A DNA stretch of 64,000 nucleotides from Cephalotus follicularis (Eukaryota; Streptophyta; Magnoliopsida; Oxalidales; Cephalotaceae). The stretch is taken from contig BDDD01000177.1 in assembly GCA_001972305.1 (NCBI GenBank), positions 50,172 to 114,171 on the forward strand, read 5' to 3'. The notes beneath the pieces are model-generated. The model was not told the origin of the DNA, made no database searches, and saw only the letters and a list, made by a program, of their open reading frames with translations. The stretch's first letter is position 1. Every line of letters starts with the position of its first letter. Below, in pieces: positions 1-12,491 of this stretch. The position numbers and the translations under genes are program-made.

Positions 1-356
1 GGACACGCGACACGTAATACGACACGACACGATACGTCGACACGACATTTCTAAAAAAATAAGAATTTTGACACGTTAGGACACATATATTTAGTATATA
101 ATTATATATGATTAAGTATCGTTTATATTATCATTCTCATCGTTATTTCCAACGAGTTAATATAATACTAGAAATATAGTCATTAAATCACATTAATAAT
201 ATTACTCAAAATAATGTAATATATTGATTAATATACTAAAATAATAAAGTAGAATTCATAATCAATTAATCAATATAATATATTGATCGAGTGTAAGAGA
301 GTGTCGGTGTCCGACACGAGTCCGACACTGACTCGTCACCGTGTCGGTGCTTCATA
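1..356. mobile_element. Truncated GTGTCGG/CGACAC-rich repeat, probable DNA transposon end
   Basis: Both ends of this stretch are dense in CGACACG or GTGTCGG words (positions 1-75 and 297-350) around an AT-rich core, and it closes with GGTGCTTCATAG at about 345-356. The left side runs off the window. Words of this type, ending in CTATGAAGCACC on the other strand, are common in non-autonomous plant DNA transposons. The family assignment is from memory and no target duplication can be checked because the other end is missing. Confidence 0.45.
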
Positions 357-879
357 GGTGAAGACTTGGCTTCCAACGAAAAGTTAGCTTTAACGAGGTG
401 GGTTTTAGTTATGCTCAAAATTTGTACCTTTTCGATCCTTTTGTTGTTTTAGTTATTTGAATGAAACCTTTTTGTTTTGTTTGCATCAGACGATGATAAA
501 ACCCTTTTATTGTGTTAGGTCATTGATTCCTTGTCAATGTTTTGTTTTTTCTTTGCGAAGAAGGATCACATTATGCTTGATTTGGAACTTAAATTAATCA
601 CTTTGGAAACCACAGTTTTATTGCTGGTGACTGGTTGCTTATGAGTTGAAGTTCCAATCGAGCATAATCTGGTTTCTGTGATTTGTTCAGAATATTCTCA
701 TTAAATATTGATACAAGTATGGGCAGTTTGTTATTTTTTTATGGAAGGAGTGTGGGATGCGTTTTGTATACACCATTTCGCAATTATCTTTTCTATCATT
801 GATTGTTGAACCAGTTAACTAATGCTTTAATGTTTTTTTCAGAAGAGAGTGCAATTATTTCTACTCATTGGAGAGAATC
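357..879 (+). promoter_or_regulatory. VIP5 upstream region with probable 5'-UTR intron
   Basis: This stretch lies between the repeat and the VIP5 start codon. A T-rich tract ending in CAG at 833-842 looks like a 3' splice site, so the start codon is probably in exon 2 and the transcript starts upstream. A possible donor is GAG|GTGGGT near 398. The short space to the repeat means the promoter may overlap transposon-derived sequence. The splice sites are inferred, not proven. Confidence 0.4.
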
Positions 880-2865
880 ATGGCAGACTTAGAAAATTTG
901 CTCCTGGAAGCAGCGGGAAGAACCAATTCGGCAGGGAGAAACCGGCGCTCACATCCAACTTCTAGAAGGAGACGTGATGGTTCAGATTCTGATGGTGGAA
1001 GTGACTTTAGGGATGATGATTCAGATGATGATCGTGGCTATGGAAGCAGGAAGCCCTCTGGATCTCAAGTTCCTTTAAAGAAGAGGCTGGACCCTACGGA
1101 AAGAGACAATGATCAAGGCAGCCAGGGGGATGGTGATTATGATGGTGGTGGTTCTGATCATGAGGGTGACAGCAGCAATGAATCTGATTTTGGTGATGAT
1201 CTCTACAAGAACGAGGATGACCGACTAAATCTCGCCCAGATGACTGAACTTGACAGAGAGATGATATTATCAGAACGGGCAGACAGGAAAGGTGATAAGA
1301 GTTTTACTGAGAAACTTAGATCAAAGCGCGACAGTGAGAGGACCAACCGATCAAGAAAAGAGACTCCACCTCTTCCATCTTCTCGTGGTGTGCGCTCATC
1401 AGCTAGATCTGCTGACAGGGCAGCAGCCAAGGATGATGCATTGAATGAGTTAAGAGCGAAACGATTAAAGCAGCAGGACCCAGAGGCTCATAATAAGTTA
1501 AGAGATGCAACTAGAGGAAGTTCAGGCAGCCGTGGTTTTTCACCAGTCAAGCGTAAAACATTTACTGCAAGTGTGAGTAGCTCCAGTCAGAGTGAAAGTG
1601 AAAGTAGGTCTCATAGTGAGGATGAAGGATCAACGGGGGATGGTGGAATTGCTGACAGTGACGATGACACGGTCATGCCAGGGTCGGAGGGGCTGACATT
1701 TGATGATATCAAGGAAATTACTATCCGGAGGTCTAAACTTGGAAAGTGGTTTATGGAGCCATTTTTTGAGGACTTGATTGTAGGTTGCTTTGTGAGGGTT
1801 GGCATTGGGACAACAAAGAAAGGGCGGCCTATTTATAGGCTCTGCATGGTCCGCAATGTAGATGCCACAGAACCTGATCGTCGATACAAACTGGAGAACA
1901 AAATGACACATAAGTATCTGGATGTTGTTTGGGGGAATGAAAACTCTGCTGCCAGGTGGCAAATGGCCATGGTTTCAGATTCTTCGCCACTGGAGGAGGA
2001 GTTTAGACAACTGCTTAGGGAGGTGGAGCGTACTGGTGGTCGGATGCCAAGCAAACATCTTGTTTTGGAAAAGAAGGAGGCCATACAAAAAATTAATACG
2101 TTTGTCTATTCTGCCGCCACTGTGAAGCAGATGTTGCAGGAGAAAAAGTCAGCCTCATCGAGGCCATTGAACATTGCAGCTGAGAAGGACCGCCTCAGGA
2201 GGGAGTTGGATGGTGCGAAAATGAAGCATGATGAGGCAGAGGTGGAGAGAATTAAGACAAGACTGAAGCAACTAGATGCATCTCGGCAAACACAAGTGAA
2301 AGATGAAAAAGCTATTAAGCTGACCGAGATGAATAGAAGGAACAGAGCTGAAAATTTCAGAAATGCCTCAGAAATGAGACCAGTAAATACAGATTTGAAA
2401 GTAGGAGAGGCTGGCTATGATCCCTTTTCAAGGAGATGGACTAGGTCAAGAAATTACTATGACTCGAAGCCCAGTGGAGATATAGCTGCAGCAGCAAATG
2501 GTGATACTAATGGTACATTGGAAGGTGCAGAAAGTAATGGTGCAGGAGCAGTGGTGACAGTAGAGGCTGGCATGGCAGCTACAGAAGCAGCATTGGTAGC
2601 AGCAGCTGGTGCAGGCAAATTGGTTGATACAAGTGCTCCTGTGGATCAAGGGACAGAATCAAATTTATTGCACAATTTTGATCTTGATATCTCGTTGGCC
2701 ACCCTTCAAAAGTTTGGTGGGTCTCAGGGAGCTGTGGCAGGATACCTTGCAAGGAAGCAGAAAATAGAAGCAACAATTGGATGCCGAGTCTCAGAAAATG
2801 ATGGGAGGAGACATGCTCTGACCTTGACAGTTAGCGACTACAAAAGAAGAAGAGGGCTTCTGTAA
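880..2865 (+). CDS. VIP5: RTF1/VIP5-like Paf1-complex subunit with Plus3 domain
   Basis: An uninterrupted 661-residue reading frame. The first ATG (MADLEN) at 880 is used; an upstream in-frame TTG at 868 is ignored. Order of parts: an acidic/serine and Lys/Arg-rich disordered N-terminal region (about 15-260) with D/S-rich blocks; a Plus3 domain at about 270-400, recognisable from TFDDIKEITIRRSKL, the GTTKKGRPIYRLC stretch and the GGRMPSKHL region; then a charged, probably coiled-coil segment (about 410-500) and a Gly/Ala-rich tail. In the RTF1 family the Plus3 domain binds phosphorylated SPT5 and single-stranded nucleic acid, and Paf1C supports transcription elongation, H2B ubiquitination and H3K4 methylation in the nucleus. 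In Arabidopsis VIP5 keeps the flowering repressor FLC active. Length and lack of introns in the coding part fit the family. The gene appears intact. Confidence 0.95.
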   Translation: MADLENLLLEAAGRTNSAGRNRRSHPTSRRRRDGSDSDGGSDFRDDDSDDDRGYGSRKPSGSQVPLKKRLDPTERDNDQGSQGDGDYDGGGSDHEGDSSNESDFGDDLYKNEDDRLNLAQMTELDREMILSERADRKGDKSFTEKLRSKRDSERTNRSRKETPPLPSSRGVRSSARSADRAAAKDDALNELRAKRLKQQDPEAHNKLRDATRGSSGSRGFSPVKRKTFTASVSSSSQSESESRSHSEDEGSTGDGGIADSDDDTVMPGSEGLTFDDIKEITIRRSKLGKWFMEPFFEDLIVGCFVRVGIGTTKKGRPIYRLCMVRNVDATEPDRRYKLENKMTHKYLDVVWGNENSAARWQMAMVSDSSPLEEEFRQLLREVERTGGRMPSKHLVLEKKEAIQKINTFVYSAATVKQMLQEKKSASSRPLNIAAEKDRLRRELDGAKMKHDEAEVERIKTRLKQLDASRQTQVKDEKAIKLTEMNRRNRAENFRNASEMRPVNTDLKVGEAGYDPFSRRWTRSRNYYDSKPSGDIAAAANGDTNGTLEGAESNGAGAVVTVEAGMAATEAALVAAAGAGKLVDTSAPVDQGTESNLLHNFDLDISLATLQKFGGSQGAVAGYLARKQKIEATIGCRVSENDGRRHALTLTVSDYKRRRGLL

Positions 2866-3317
2866 AATGTGGTGATGCATACTATCAAGATCTTATCAGG
2901 TAACAATGTTTTGGGTTTCTGCTGTCTGTTTCAAATGAATAATTTATCCCATAACTAAAGCTATATTGAGCGCATTGCTCATTTCCGCACTTCCACTTGC
3001 CTGCTGCATTTCAAATATGTCCGTGAGCTAAGAGTCAAGAATAGGATCCTTTCATCCTAAGCTTATAACTAGATAGATCCCTTTCAAGGCTTTTAAGTCA
3101 CATGGTGTTAATTGTTATGAGTATTAATAAATTTGTATTGTTTAGAATAAATTCCTTGTAAACTATGTAGCTAATGAGATTTAAATTGTGGAATTGTATG
3201 TTTTTTGACAACTGCTAATGAGTCGAAGTTAGACTGCCAGGCCAGTAATCGCTACAGGTTTATGACTCTGCAAATGTCAATGAATTGACTTACCCTGCTG
3301 CATATAAACAGCAGGAC
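2866..3317 (+). other. VIP5 3' flank
   Basis: Non-coding sequence after the VIP5 stop. It is moderately AT-rich with several AATAA-like words and is the likely 3' UTR and terminator region. No gene is visible before the epoxide hydrolase fragment. Confidence 0.4.
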
Positions 3318-3545
3318 ATTTAATGAAGGCTTGAACGTAAAAGACCCAATCGTTAAAGTTCCAGCATTACTGATCAAGGGTGATAAAGATTATTTCTTCA
3401 AATTTCCAGGAATGGAAGACTACACAGATGGTGGAAAGGTAAACGAGTATTTCCCTGATTTGGAGATCGTATCATCTGCCTGGAGGAACACATTTTGTTC
3501 AGGAGCAATCAGCTAATCCTCACTTTCCCTAATAAACATGTTTAG
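3318..3545 (+). pseudogene. Epoxide hydrolase last-exon fragment, frameshifted
   Basis: The frame at 3331-3475 encodes a segment close to the C-terminal part of plant soluble epoxide hydrolases (alpha/beta hydrolase fold): VKVPALLIKGDKDYFFKFPG, then GGKVNEYFPDLEIV. The next family motif, PGGTHFVQEQ (containing the catalytic His), continues in the +1-shifted frame from 3479. The final LILTF and NKH motif lies in yet another frame and ends at TAG 3543-3545. The catalytic nucleophile half of the protein is absent upstream. This is therefore a 5'-truncated fragment with at least two frame breaks. The break near 3471-3479 is a single-base shift, and the one near 3510 looks like a small deletion. 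It is not expected to make an enzyme. Confidence 0.85.
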
Positions 3546-4391
3546 TTGCTAATACTTCTGTGAGAATATAACTGCTGTTTGATTGAGCTTTATATGAATC
3601 TTTGGAAGTTGAATGAACTTCATATGTATAATTTGTGTCCAATGCTGTATCTGGGAACTTTATACAATGTATTTTATGTTTACAACTCTACAAAAAGTTG
3701 TGCTAGTTTAAAAAAAAAAACAAGGAAGAATGGTCTTGAATGGCCATTGGAGGTCCATTTGCATAGTGCCTTGTCATATAAGATGAGCAGACAGTGTGCT
3801 AAACATACTAAAAGATCATATTATAAGTAATAAAGCTCCTATAGACTGGTAAAACTATGAGCCTGAATGCTCCTAATGCACACCAGTAGTCATGCAAAGT
3901 TCTAATTAAAACATGCTTTGGTGTTTTATTACTCTATTGTATTACATATATTTTGAAGTATTCACTTCCCAAAAGTGACAGAAGCTAGTGAAGGAGCTGC
4001 TGCAGAAAGAGGAAATCCTTGTGCCAGTGGTTGTTGAAGGATTCTCCATGTTTTTTATTTGATTTTATCTTTATGTCATTGGTATTTTACAACCTTAAAA
4101 AAGAATGCAGGAAGGTAATATATCGAATTCAATTCCTCTGCAAGGAGCCATACTGCCATAGTCCACACCAGGGACATCATTGTGATATCTATCAAGAACA
4201 ATTTATTATATCCATTAATCTTTTGCATCACCATGAGGCACATTTTTATGGCTCTGCAATTGGACTTCAGTAAAATTTCCAAGTCAAGAAATGGATCAAC
4301 CAAACTATATTACTTGCCACTGCATCATTCCCAAAAAGACTTTCTATAAAAGCTTAAATTGGCACACAAACTACTGAACTAGTGCTAATCA

Positions 4392-4443
<52 letters not shown>

Positions 4444-5514
4444 GAAGCTTACACTGCTGATAGAACGTAAAGCTATGCATTGTTGAGATTGGAAATGGTT
4501 TAAATTGACAATTTTGTCTTTTGACATAATTAATTTCATTTAGCACTCCCCGATAGAAAAGGTGTTTCTAGTAAGTTTAAAAACACTAATCAATTCCTCT
4601 TCAAATTGTCTATGATATATGAGTGGCATGCGTTTTTGCAAGCTTGGAAACACATATTTGAGTTCCTCATATTCTTTCTCTGATTACATTTTCCTGATAT
4701 TGAAAAAACCCTCCAATGAAAAAGGATACAAGAATAGGAATTACAACCACAAATAAATAGAAAATGCAGAGGGAAACTACTTTCGCCATCAGCATTTTAA
4801 GTATACAAGCCTATAAACAGTCTAAACCAACAGTGATATGATGGAAAAGAAGAGGGAAAGGAAGAAAAAAGAAGAATATGGTAAACACAGATGGACAAAG
4901 AATGGGTGATAAAAGGGGTCAATCGGACTATAACACTCCTGTGGTCAGTTTGATACAGTAAGGCATAACCTCATCCCCGTGGGCATTATTATGGAATGCC
5001 CACACATTTATCTCAAAGAAATTGAGGCTGTACAAGATCTCAGTTTTTCGGTCTTTCATGGAATCCTACATGATTCGATTCGATCACTTCACTCACAGCT
5101 TTATGAGTCTCTGGTGAGATAATGTTTAACGTCAAATGTAAAGCCCGAAAGGAGGGTAGAAACGAAATCTTGCGAGTATGGTGAACATCAACATTTTCAA
5201 CAATAATGATACACATTTTCAACCCTACATGATAGCTTATTTATCTGAAATTGTAATTCAAAATGAAGGGTCCAAGTCATATCTAAAGTTCCAATAGAAA
5301 GTAATTTCTTTAAATGGAAGGCAACAAGAATATCTGTGGATAGAATAATACACTGTTTATGTTGTGATGATCACAACTTGACACAATCTCATATTTATTG
5401 CTTGGTGAAAAAGAATCTTGCTTGAAATCTGCGCCTGTTTATGTACAAGATTATTTAACTTATCCGTATGTGTTGATATGGAGTAATGATCAGTTGCATG
5501 TAGTGGGATTTTAC
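3546..5514. other. Intergenic region
   Basis: No coding region is supported. It contains an A10 tract at about 3710-3720, a long CT microsatellite (listed separately) and otherwise AT-rich unique sequence. The part from about 5000 to 5514 would be the 3' UTR or terminator region of the minus-strand ARM gene. Confidence 0.5.
4396..4440. repeat. (CT)n microsatellite
   Basis: About 22 perfect CT repeats in a row, between two intergenic AT-rich stretches. Length is likely polymorphic. Confidence 0.95.
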
Positions 5515-8203
5515 CTATCTTAGCAACTCCAATGCAGTTTCAATCAGTGATTGCATTGTGGTGTTGTGCCTGCTTAGTCCAACAATACCGGAGAAGATAT
5601 TGAAGTTCTCAAGTTCTGCTGTGGTCTGCAAGACACACTCTAGTTCCTTCTCCATCCCTAGCTCCTTGAATATACCTACATTTGTCGCTTTGTCTCTCAT
5701 CATCCAAATTGCCAACTCTATGGTAAACCTTCTGATTCTTGGAACCTTGATCGGTGGATGTTGGTGCTTCCTCAGAATCTGGACTAATGCATTTGCTAAT
5801 TCTGCCTCTTTAATCTCAGCTGTTTCAAACATGATGCTTGATTCTTGAGAAGACATGAATTTGAAAGTACACGCTGCTAGTCCAACCATTACTTCCTGTA
5901 GTTTGCTTTCTTCGGACATGATTGCCTTGAGGATCTGCCATGGGGTGAATCGGTTGGTTAAAATCTACTTAACAGTGTTCTATTATTCTGCATAATATTT
6001 GTGAGAGGAGAATGAAAAACTTTGATCCTGAGCCTCTACTGACTTAATTTGATGTTAAAATGACTGTAAGGAAAGACAAGATAAAAGCAAATAAGTTCCA
6101 TAGTCATTAGTCTTCGAAAGCACTTACTGTGGGTGTTGCAGCTGTGACACCCTTCAACCGGTGGTAGTAATCTGCAGCACCATAGGTGCACAAATTCCTT
6201 AAGATTCTTGCAGCATTCACTCGAAGAAGTGGATCTCCTAATGCTTCAGCAAGCCTCTCAAGCAAGTTCAAGCTCAAAATGCGATGACAATTACTCTTGC
6301 TCTCTAATGCCAGCATTGCTAGTGCTTCTCCAGCAGCGGTTTTCACGTCATTCTGATCTTCCGGCAAACCCTGTTTGAAAAAGATGTTGAACAACTCCTT
6401 GAGAACTCCACCTGTCTCCCCAATCCTCTCCGTTGCTTCCTCTTCCAGTGCCAAACTGGTTAATATTTCTATTCCCAGTTTTTGCAGCATTGGTTGTCTC
6501 TCCCCGTATCGCAAAATATCTCTGATGTTGCTGATTGTGAAAACAATCTCTGAAATCTCCTTTCGAAGATGTTTTCCTGTGGGGCCTGTTGTGTTTGCCA
6601 GCATCTTCACCAATTGTAGAGATCGTTTAACTGTCAAAATCTGAGATGTTGCGACATTTTCATCCTTCAAAAACCTCTCTTCAGCGTGTGTGAAATCTAT
6701 GATTTTAGGGAGGAGACCCCTCGTACTTCCAATCTTTCCACAGTTATCATGGTCACGTGCAAGTTTCTTCAACATGAGAAGCCCTATATGATTAAATGTC
6801 CAAAACCCATAACCTGCGTGATCGAATATGATTTTCTTCTCGCCAATTTCATCGGAGGCACCACTGGAGCTTCTATTGGTTTGGAGCAGAGATGATATTG
6901 ACTCCATTGCTCCTGGTATGCCAGCAACCCTTAAGGAGTTTTGCTTTTTGCCTGCTAGTTTTGTCAGTATTTCTGCAGCTGATTGCCGGATCTCTTCTTC
7001 TTGTGGATCTTTCCAATTCAACATCTCGACTAATGTTTCTATCACCGATAAGTTTATTCCAATCTTTTGGAGGGTGTCATCGGAGAACCGCAAACTGCTT
7101 GCAAATTGGCGAAGTATTCTTGCTCCAATGAGCTGCTCATCTGGAGATGAAGCCAACAGATCCATACCAAAAGAAACCAAATCCATTTTCAAGCCATCAA
7201 AAATGCTCCCGAAAACACATTTTGAGTAGGCATCATAGAAAAACCGCTTGATTGAAACCACACCTGAAGCCCCCAACTCACATTCTGTAGTTACCTTTTC
7301 CAAAAGTTTACAGTAGACGACCTTCCACTCCCAGTAAACTTTCTCAAGCAGAAACAATGAAGCCTCGGCCAAGGCCAAGGAATAAAAGATAATCAAAGCA
7401 GCTTTCCGGTTCCTTTTGTCAGTATCTCCTTCTTCTACCTCACCGTAGTTTTGCTTGATAAGCTTCATCAATGAGAGAACCACACAGGCCAATGCAGATG
7501 CAAGCTGGAGCCAATTGAGAAGCTTACTGACATTTCTAGTGAGAAAAACCCATTGAGCATAAGGTAGGAGAGGGACTTCTGAGCTTTTCCATGTACGGGT
7601 AGGCAGCCTTAGGCAACTCAAGTTTCCAGGATTTCCTGCATCATTGCTCCCTGACGTTTCTCTTATGCGTTGACTACGCTTACTGGCTAGAATTTTGGGA
7701 TGCAAGATTGCTTTCGAAGTTTTGAGGAGAAAGTCATGTGATCTTGATCTCAGTGCCCTGAAGCTGTTAATCCCAGCATCAGTGATTGACCATGTAGCTT
7801 GGTGTTGCCATTCAAGTTCATGGCTACGGCTAAATATACGAGTTCCCTCAATCAACAAAATAGTGGTGATAAACCAGAAGTCAGTTTTCTCTAAGGTGAT
7901 GGCAAAACCGCCTAGAAGCACAACCGTTGCCCAGATAAACCCAAGAGTACCTAGCCCTGTAGCTGTCTTTTCAAGGATTGCCAGCCTGAGTGCAAAGAGA
8001 GTCAGTTTCTTCTCTGGTGCTCGAACTGCCGGAGTTGTTGGAGGAACAACAACAGAACTTGCATCACTCCTGCCTGTCTTCTCTATGCAGCTCTGGGGTT
8101 CAAAAATAGTGTTGCTTGAGCAACATGTTTCACTTAGTTTGCTAAGCTCAGTAATTTGCAGATGAATACTTTCATCATCTTGTGCAGAATGACTGCGATC
8201 CAT
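5515..8203 (-). CDS. Membrane-anchored ARM-repeat protein, two exons
   Basis: Coding exons 6128-8203 (692 codons, ATG at 8203) and 5515-5934 (stop TAG), joined in phase 0 with donor ACA|GTAAGT and acceptor GGCAG|ATC; predicted 831 residues. The N-terminal 60 residues are polar. Hydrophobic segments follow at about 82-103, 108-122, 229-250 and 268-290, giving a probable multi-pass anchor, after which about 500 residues are helical ARM-like repeats (for example ARILRQFASSLRF and ARILRNLCTYG, the latter just before the splice). It matches in layout and wording a plant-only family annotated as ARM repeat superfamily protein (Arabidopsis At3g06210, At4g14280, At5g18980, from memory). No biochemical role is known to me. 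ARM repeats usually bind proteins. The second-exon frame is clean and ends in LELLR. The gene looks intact. Confidence 0.88.
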
Positions 8204-11200
8204 GTTTCAGGATCTGAAAACAATTGATTGTGATTAAAAGGTTGAAAGTCTTGAGGTCTTAGGTGGTGTAGAGAATGGAGAAGGAAGATTATAATACTAT
8301 ATACAAGTAGGAAGAGGTAAATGAGCTTAGGGAGCACGTTTATATTGTGGAAATGTTGAGGGAAGAAAGAGTAACTTGTTTCACTTTTTGTCCCATGTTT
8401 GTTATGCTTGCTTTTTTTTTTTTTTTTTGTGTGTGTACAAGTCCAGCCTTTAACTTGGGGAAACAGGTTTCTCCATCTCTCTCTTTCATTTCATGTCTTT
8501 TTTAAGTTTTTTTGTCTTCCACTAATAAGTTCCTTGAAACATACTCTTGTATCCAAAAAAGGATAAAATTAAATGAAACTGATTTTCTGTATTTGTCATA
8601 ACATTATTTTTAGAGTTTGTGTCTAATGGGTAATAAGTAAGTAATTAAAAGATATCATCGTTTAAGCAGTGTATTTCAGTTTCATCATATTCGATCAAGT
8701 TATTTATGTAAATAAACAATAATATAAAACCCATCTACTTCTTTACCAAGATTTCTGGGTAAGTCAAATGCATATGAAGTGTGTAAGTTTCAACTTGTGG
8801 TTTTGCTTCTTGGACGCATTGACAATATCAACCTCTCAATACATATCCTCCAAGTAGCTTAAATTTGTGTGGTTTTGGTCGATGTCATGATAACAAGTTG
8901 GAGACGGCCTGTCATCTAGTAAGCTTAATGATTTGGTGAGCTTAGGATTGGGATTAAATCAAACTCAAGTTTTATTCAATAGCCACGTGTTAAAATAAAT
9001 TGGCCGTTGATCCATTTTTTAACTATTTATGATTTGATAATATACGAACAACAATATTTGTCTTTATTATATCATTGTATAAAAACTTTTTTTTTATATT
9101 AATCAGTGGATTGTTTATTTATCATTCGTAATTTATAAATCCCCGTATCAGATTTCACGTTTTATAAATATAAGTTATTTATACAACTTTTTGAATAAAT
9201 TAAATATTTATAATTGTTTTATATTTAGAATTCATTTCATAATTAAAATTATTATACGTATATAAAATAATTAAAAATATTCAATATATTATAAATTTAA
9301 CATACATGATAAAATTTAAAATCTTACGATTTGATTTATAAAATATAAAACGTACATAATTAAAATGTTAGTAGGTAAGGGAAACTGACACGGCAGAAGA
9401 TTGATATAAACTTTTTTTTATTCATCGTTAACAAAGATAATCATGTTGCCTTTAATGATTATGAAATAATTTTAAGGAGTATTACAATCATTTAAGAGTA
9501 AAATATTATTTTCATTAACGATAACTTAAAAAGTTATGGATGATAAGGATCAAGTGTCTCAAACTTGAGATGGATCAACACACAGTGTGATATTATGCAA
9601 TCTAAATTCTCTGTAATAATTATACCTATAATTATTGTAAAGTAAATATATGATAATGTAAAAAATAATCAATAATATGATGTATTTGTAACAATTAAAT
9701 TTTAATAATTATAAAGAATTTGGATCGGATATTATGCGTAACCGGAGTACCTGACCCAATCTTTGCCAACTCATTTATAAGGTGGCAGGCACTTCTAACC
9801 GCATATATCTGGTCTTTCAATAGGCTTCGGCCTGGCAGATAGTGTCATTAGCTGTCTTAATGTCCCCACAAGGACATCATTATTATGTTGCTTTTGCGTG
9901 TGGTGTCAATAACATTTTGCTTTCTTTGTCTACAACTCCTTGACCTTAAGCATATATAAGACAATTCAATTCTTTAACTGCCTTACTAATATTATAAATA
10001 TTTAAGTGCTTGAAGAGGGTCTCAATATAGAAAAATTGCATACCTTTTTTAGGCTTTTGGGAAATTGGGCCATCATCCCTTTATAGTTTGGTTCGGGCTC
10101 TTTATTGATGGGCAAAAAGCAAAAGATAAGAAGAGAAAAGAGACTTCTCCAAATTCATTGGTACAACAACAAATGCCAAATACAATGAGATACCTCATGT
10201 AAACACATATATAAGGGTCCTTCAGATATTAACCTGACAAAATGTTATAAACAATTAATACGAATTCTTATTATCGATCAGGTCTTCCCGATTCTTTTTC
10301 CAGATACGAGTCAGTATAAAGTTAGAAATTAGAAACAATATGCCATCTTTCTATCGTTGTCCTGCAAACAAAGCAACTGATCAAACATTTGCTTGATACA
10401 ACAGCTCAAATGATACACAGTGACCCCGTTGTTATTTAAGAAAACAGAGTAGCCTAGAATGGTTTCAGGGCATATGAAACCAAATAGAACTGCCCTTTAT
10501 GTGCAAGCCATTATCTTTAGGTCTCAATTCTGATTCTCAATAGAAGTTCTATTTTGCTCACACCAGAAACAACTCATTCTTTCCTACAGAAAGTCCATTA
10601 TGTTGCAAAAACGTAATGGCTTCTTAGTGTGATAACCAAATGCTGATCTACGCTTTGTCGTTTGACAAATTGAACACGGTACATCTGATTAACTCACAGT
10701 ACTCAAACTGCAGAATCTTTATATCAACTCCAATGAAAGGGTCATTTGAAATTAACAAGACCCTCCTAAAGCATCAAATAAGCAAAGGACAAACTCTAGA
10801 GGCATTGTATCCAACCAATCCTCATATTGTATAAAACAGCAATAAAATAAAAAATAAAAAAAGAAGATATCTATCGTAAATTCTGCAATAGCATTTAACA
10901 TAGCCACAAACAGTGCTACGCAGGCATATATACACATTCTTAGTAGGCAACTCAATGTGCAAGTACTAGGCTTTATCGTCTGCGGTAAGATCCATTTCAA
11001 TTACAAAACTTATAATCATTTGGAATTTCAGTACTTTAAATCATCGGAGAATCAGACAACAACCAAGCCATACAGTGAACACCTAAATGCAGCACAAACC
11101 ATCCGAATCATATAAACCATTTTCAATCCTATAAAAGACCCTCATGACATAAATGCATTTTCAATTTCTGATTTTCGGATAACAATGATCCTACTCCTAA

Positions 11201-11379
11201 CCAAATAGTAAAACCACGATAAAAGACCCCAACATGCAAGAACAATGTAGTGTGATTAAATTTCCAATGTGGTAATCGATATGTACAAATCAAAATTCAA
11301 ATCATAGCAAGCATTAAAGCATGCAATTAACAATAATAAGAAAATTGGCAATGAGAAAAAAGAAAAAAGAAAGATACTA
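8204..11379. other. Intergenic region between ARM gene and guanylate kinase
   Basis: The first few hundred bases are the ARM gene promoter and 5' UTR, with a T18 tract near 8410-8428. The middle (8.6-9.8 kb) is strongly AT-rich with no coding signal. The right part (10.3-11.38 kb) is the 3' flank of the minus-strand guanylate kinase gene. I see no gene, no clear transposon termini and no RNA gene here. Confidence 0.5.
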
Positions 11380-12270
11380 CTAAATGATGGGATTTCTCTG
11401 GCATACTCTGGCCTTTTCGGCATCAATTATACAATGTAGCAACCCAACAGCCTCGTCCAACTTGCCCTGCGCATTGACAACCACATAGTCAAAAAACCTC
11501 ATATGCTTAATCTCTTCCTTGGCTGTAGCAATCCTAACCAACAACTCTTCTTTACTCTCCGTCCTCCTCTCCACCAATCTATCCACCATCTCCATCTCAC
11601 TCCCCGCGACCAAGAACACAAAAACAGCCGAATTCCCAAGAATCCGCCGCAAAGTCTGGGCACCCTGAATGTCCACTCTCAACACGATGTCACACCCTTT
11701 TGCCATGAATTCACGAATCTGAGTCTTGGGTATCCCTTTGTAATCCCCATAAACGAGGGCATACTCCAATAACTGGTTTCTCTCCACCATGGATAAAAAT
11801 TCCTCCTTTGAGACAAAGAAGTAATCTTTCCCGTTGACCTCACCGGGGCGCATTGGGCGGGTGGTGGCGGTGACGAGGAAGTGGAGGTTGTGACGGGAAT
11901 CACGGAGCTTGGAGATGACGGCGTCCTTGCCGACGCCGCTGGGGCCGGAGATGACGAGGATGAGTGGGTTTGGAGGGGGGCGGATGGGATCTGTGGTGAA
12001 GGTGGAATTGAGGGAGGATTCGAGGGAACGTAGGAGTTGGGGTTTGGGGGATTTATCAAGGGGAGGTATTGGGTTTTGGTTTTGTTGGGTTGTGCTCATT
12101 CTGTGGTGGCTTGGAGATGATGGTGAGGAGAGAGAGTGAGAATGGGGTGTTGGGTTTAGGTGTTTTGTAATTGGAATACAAAAGGGTCTGGTGGTGGGTG
12201 CAATACTGGTAGAGAGAGAGAGGGAGGTGCTCAGTTTGCGAAACATTTGATTTTGAGAGCTAGGGAACAT
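11380..12270 (-). CDS. Guanylate kinase, organelle-targeted (GK2/GK3 type)
   Basis: Single-exon frame of 296 residues. It starts at ATG 12270; a second in-frame ATG at 12246 (MFRKLS) is an equally good start. The first about 100 residues are Ser/Thr/Pro-rich, contain Arg and Lys and lack acidic residues, as in a plastid or mitochondrial transit peptide. The kinase core follows: P-loop GPSGVGKD at 109-116, GMP-binding region TTRPMRPGE with GKDYFF at 136-152, the [13 protein letters not shown] motif at about 167-179 and the lid segment [10 protein letters not shown]. The enzyme converts GMP + ATP to GDP + ADP and is needed for organellar guanine nucleotide pools; loss in rice (V2) gives virescent plants. 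The transcript is divergent from nothing close: the MAPK gene is 2.6 kb away on the same strand and a solo LTR sits only 221 bp upstream of this start. Confidence 0.93.
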   Translation of the reverse strand: MFPSSQNQMFRKLSTSLSLSTSIAPTTRPFCIPITKHLNPTPHSHSLSSPSSPSHHRMSTTQQNQNPIPPLDKSPKPQLLRSLESSLNSTFTTDPIRPPPNPLILVISGPSGVGKDAVISKLRDSRHNLHFLVTATTRPMRPGEVNGKDYFFVSKEEFLSMVERNQLLEYALVYGDYKGIPKTQIREFMAKGCDIVLRVDIQGAQTLRRILGNSAVFVFLVAGSEMEMVDRLVERRTESKEELLVRIATAKEEIKHMRFFDYVVVNAQGKLDEAVGLLHCIIDAEKARVCQRNPII

Positions 12271-12491
12271 GAGAATATTTTTGTTTAGGGTTTTATGGAA
12301 TCTCTTCTTTCGTTTTTTTTTCTTGGGTTATTTTGTATGCTTTGTGGATAACATATTGTTCAGTCTTTTTAGTCATAAACAAAATATCAGTTCATGCTCG
12401 ACTATTGAAGAATATAAGGATGGTAATTTAGATCATTAAGCGTGGATCAACCTAAAAAAAAAATTATTAATAACACATGAGTAAGTATAAT

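Noticed and set aside
868-879. TTG start four codons upstream of the VIP5 ATG.
   Set aside because: Eukaryotic initiation at ATG 880 agrees with the family N-terminus MADLENLLLEA.
1630-2776. Several minus-strand frames of 60-110 residues within VIP5.
   Set aside because: Shadows of the sense coding frame with low-complexity or no domain content.
5500-5517. A third exon of the ARM gene, because a GTAA follows the stop region.
   Set aside because: The stop TAG comes before the GTAA word and the 831-residue product already has the length I expect for the family.
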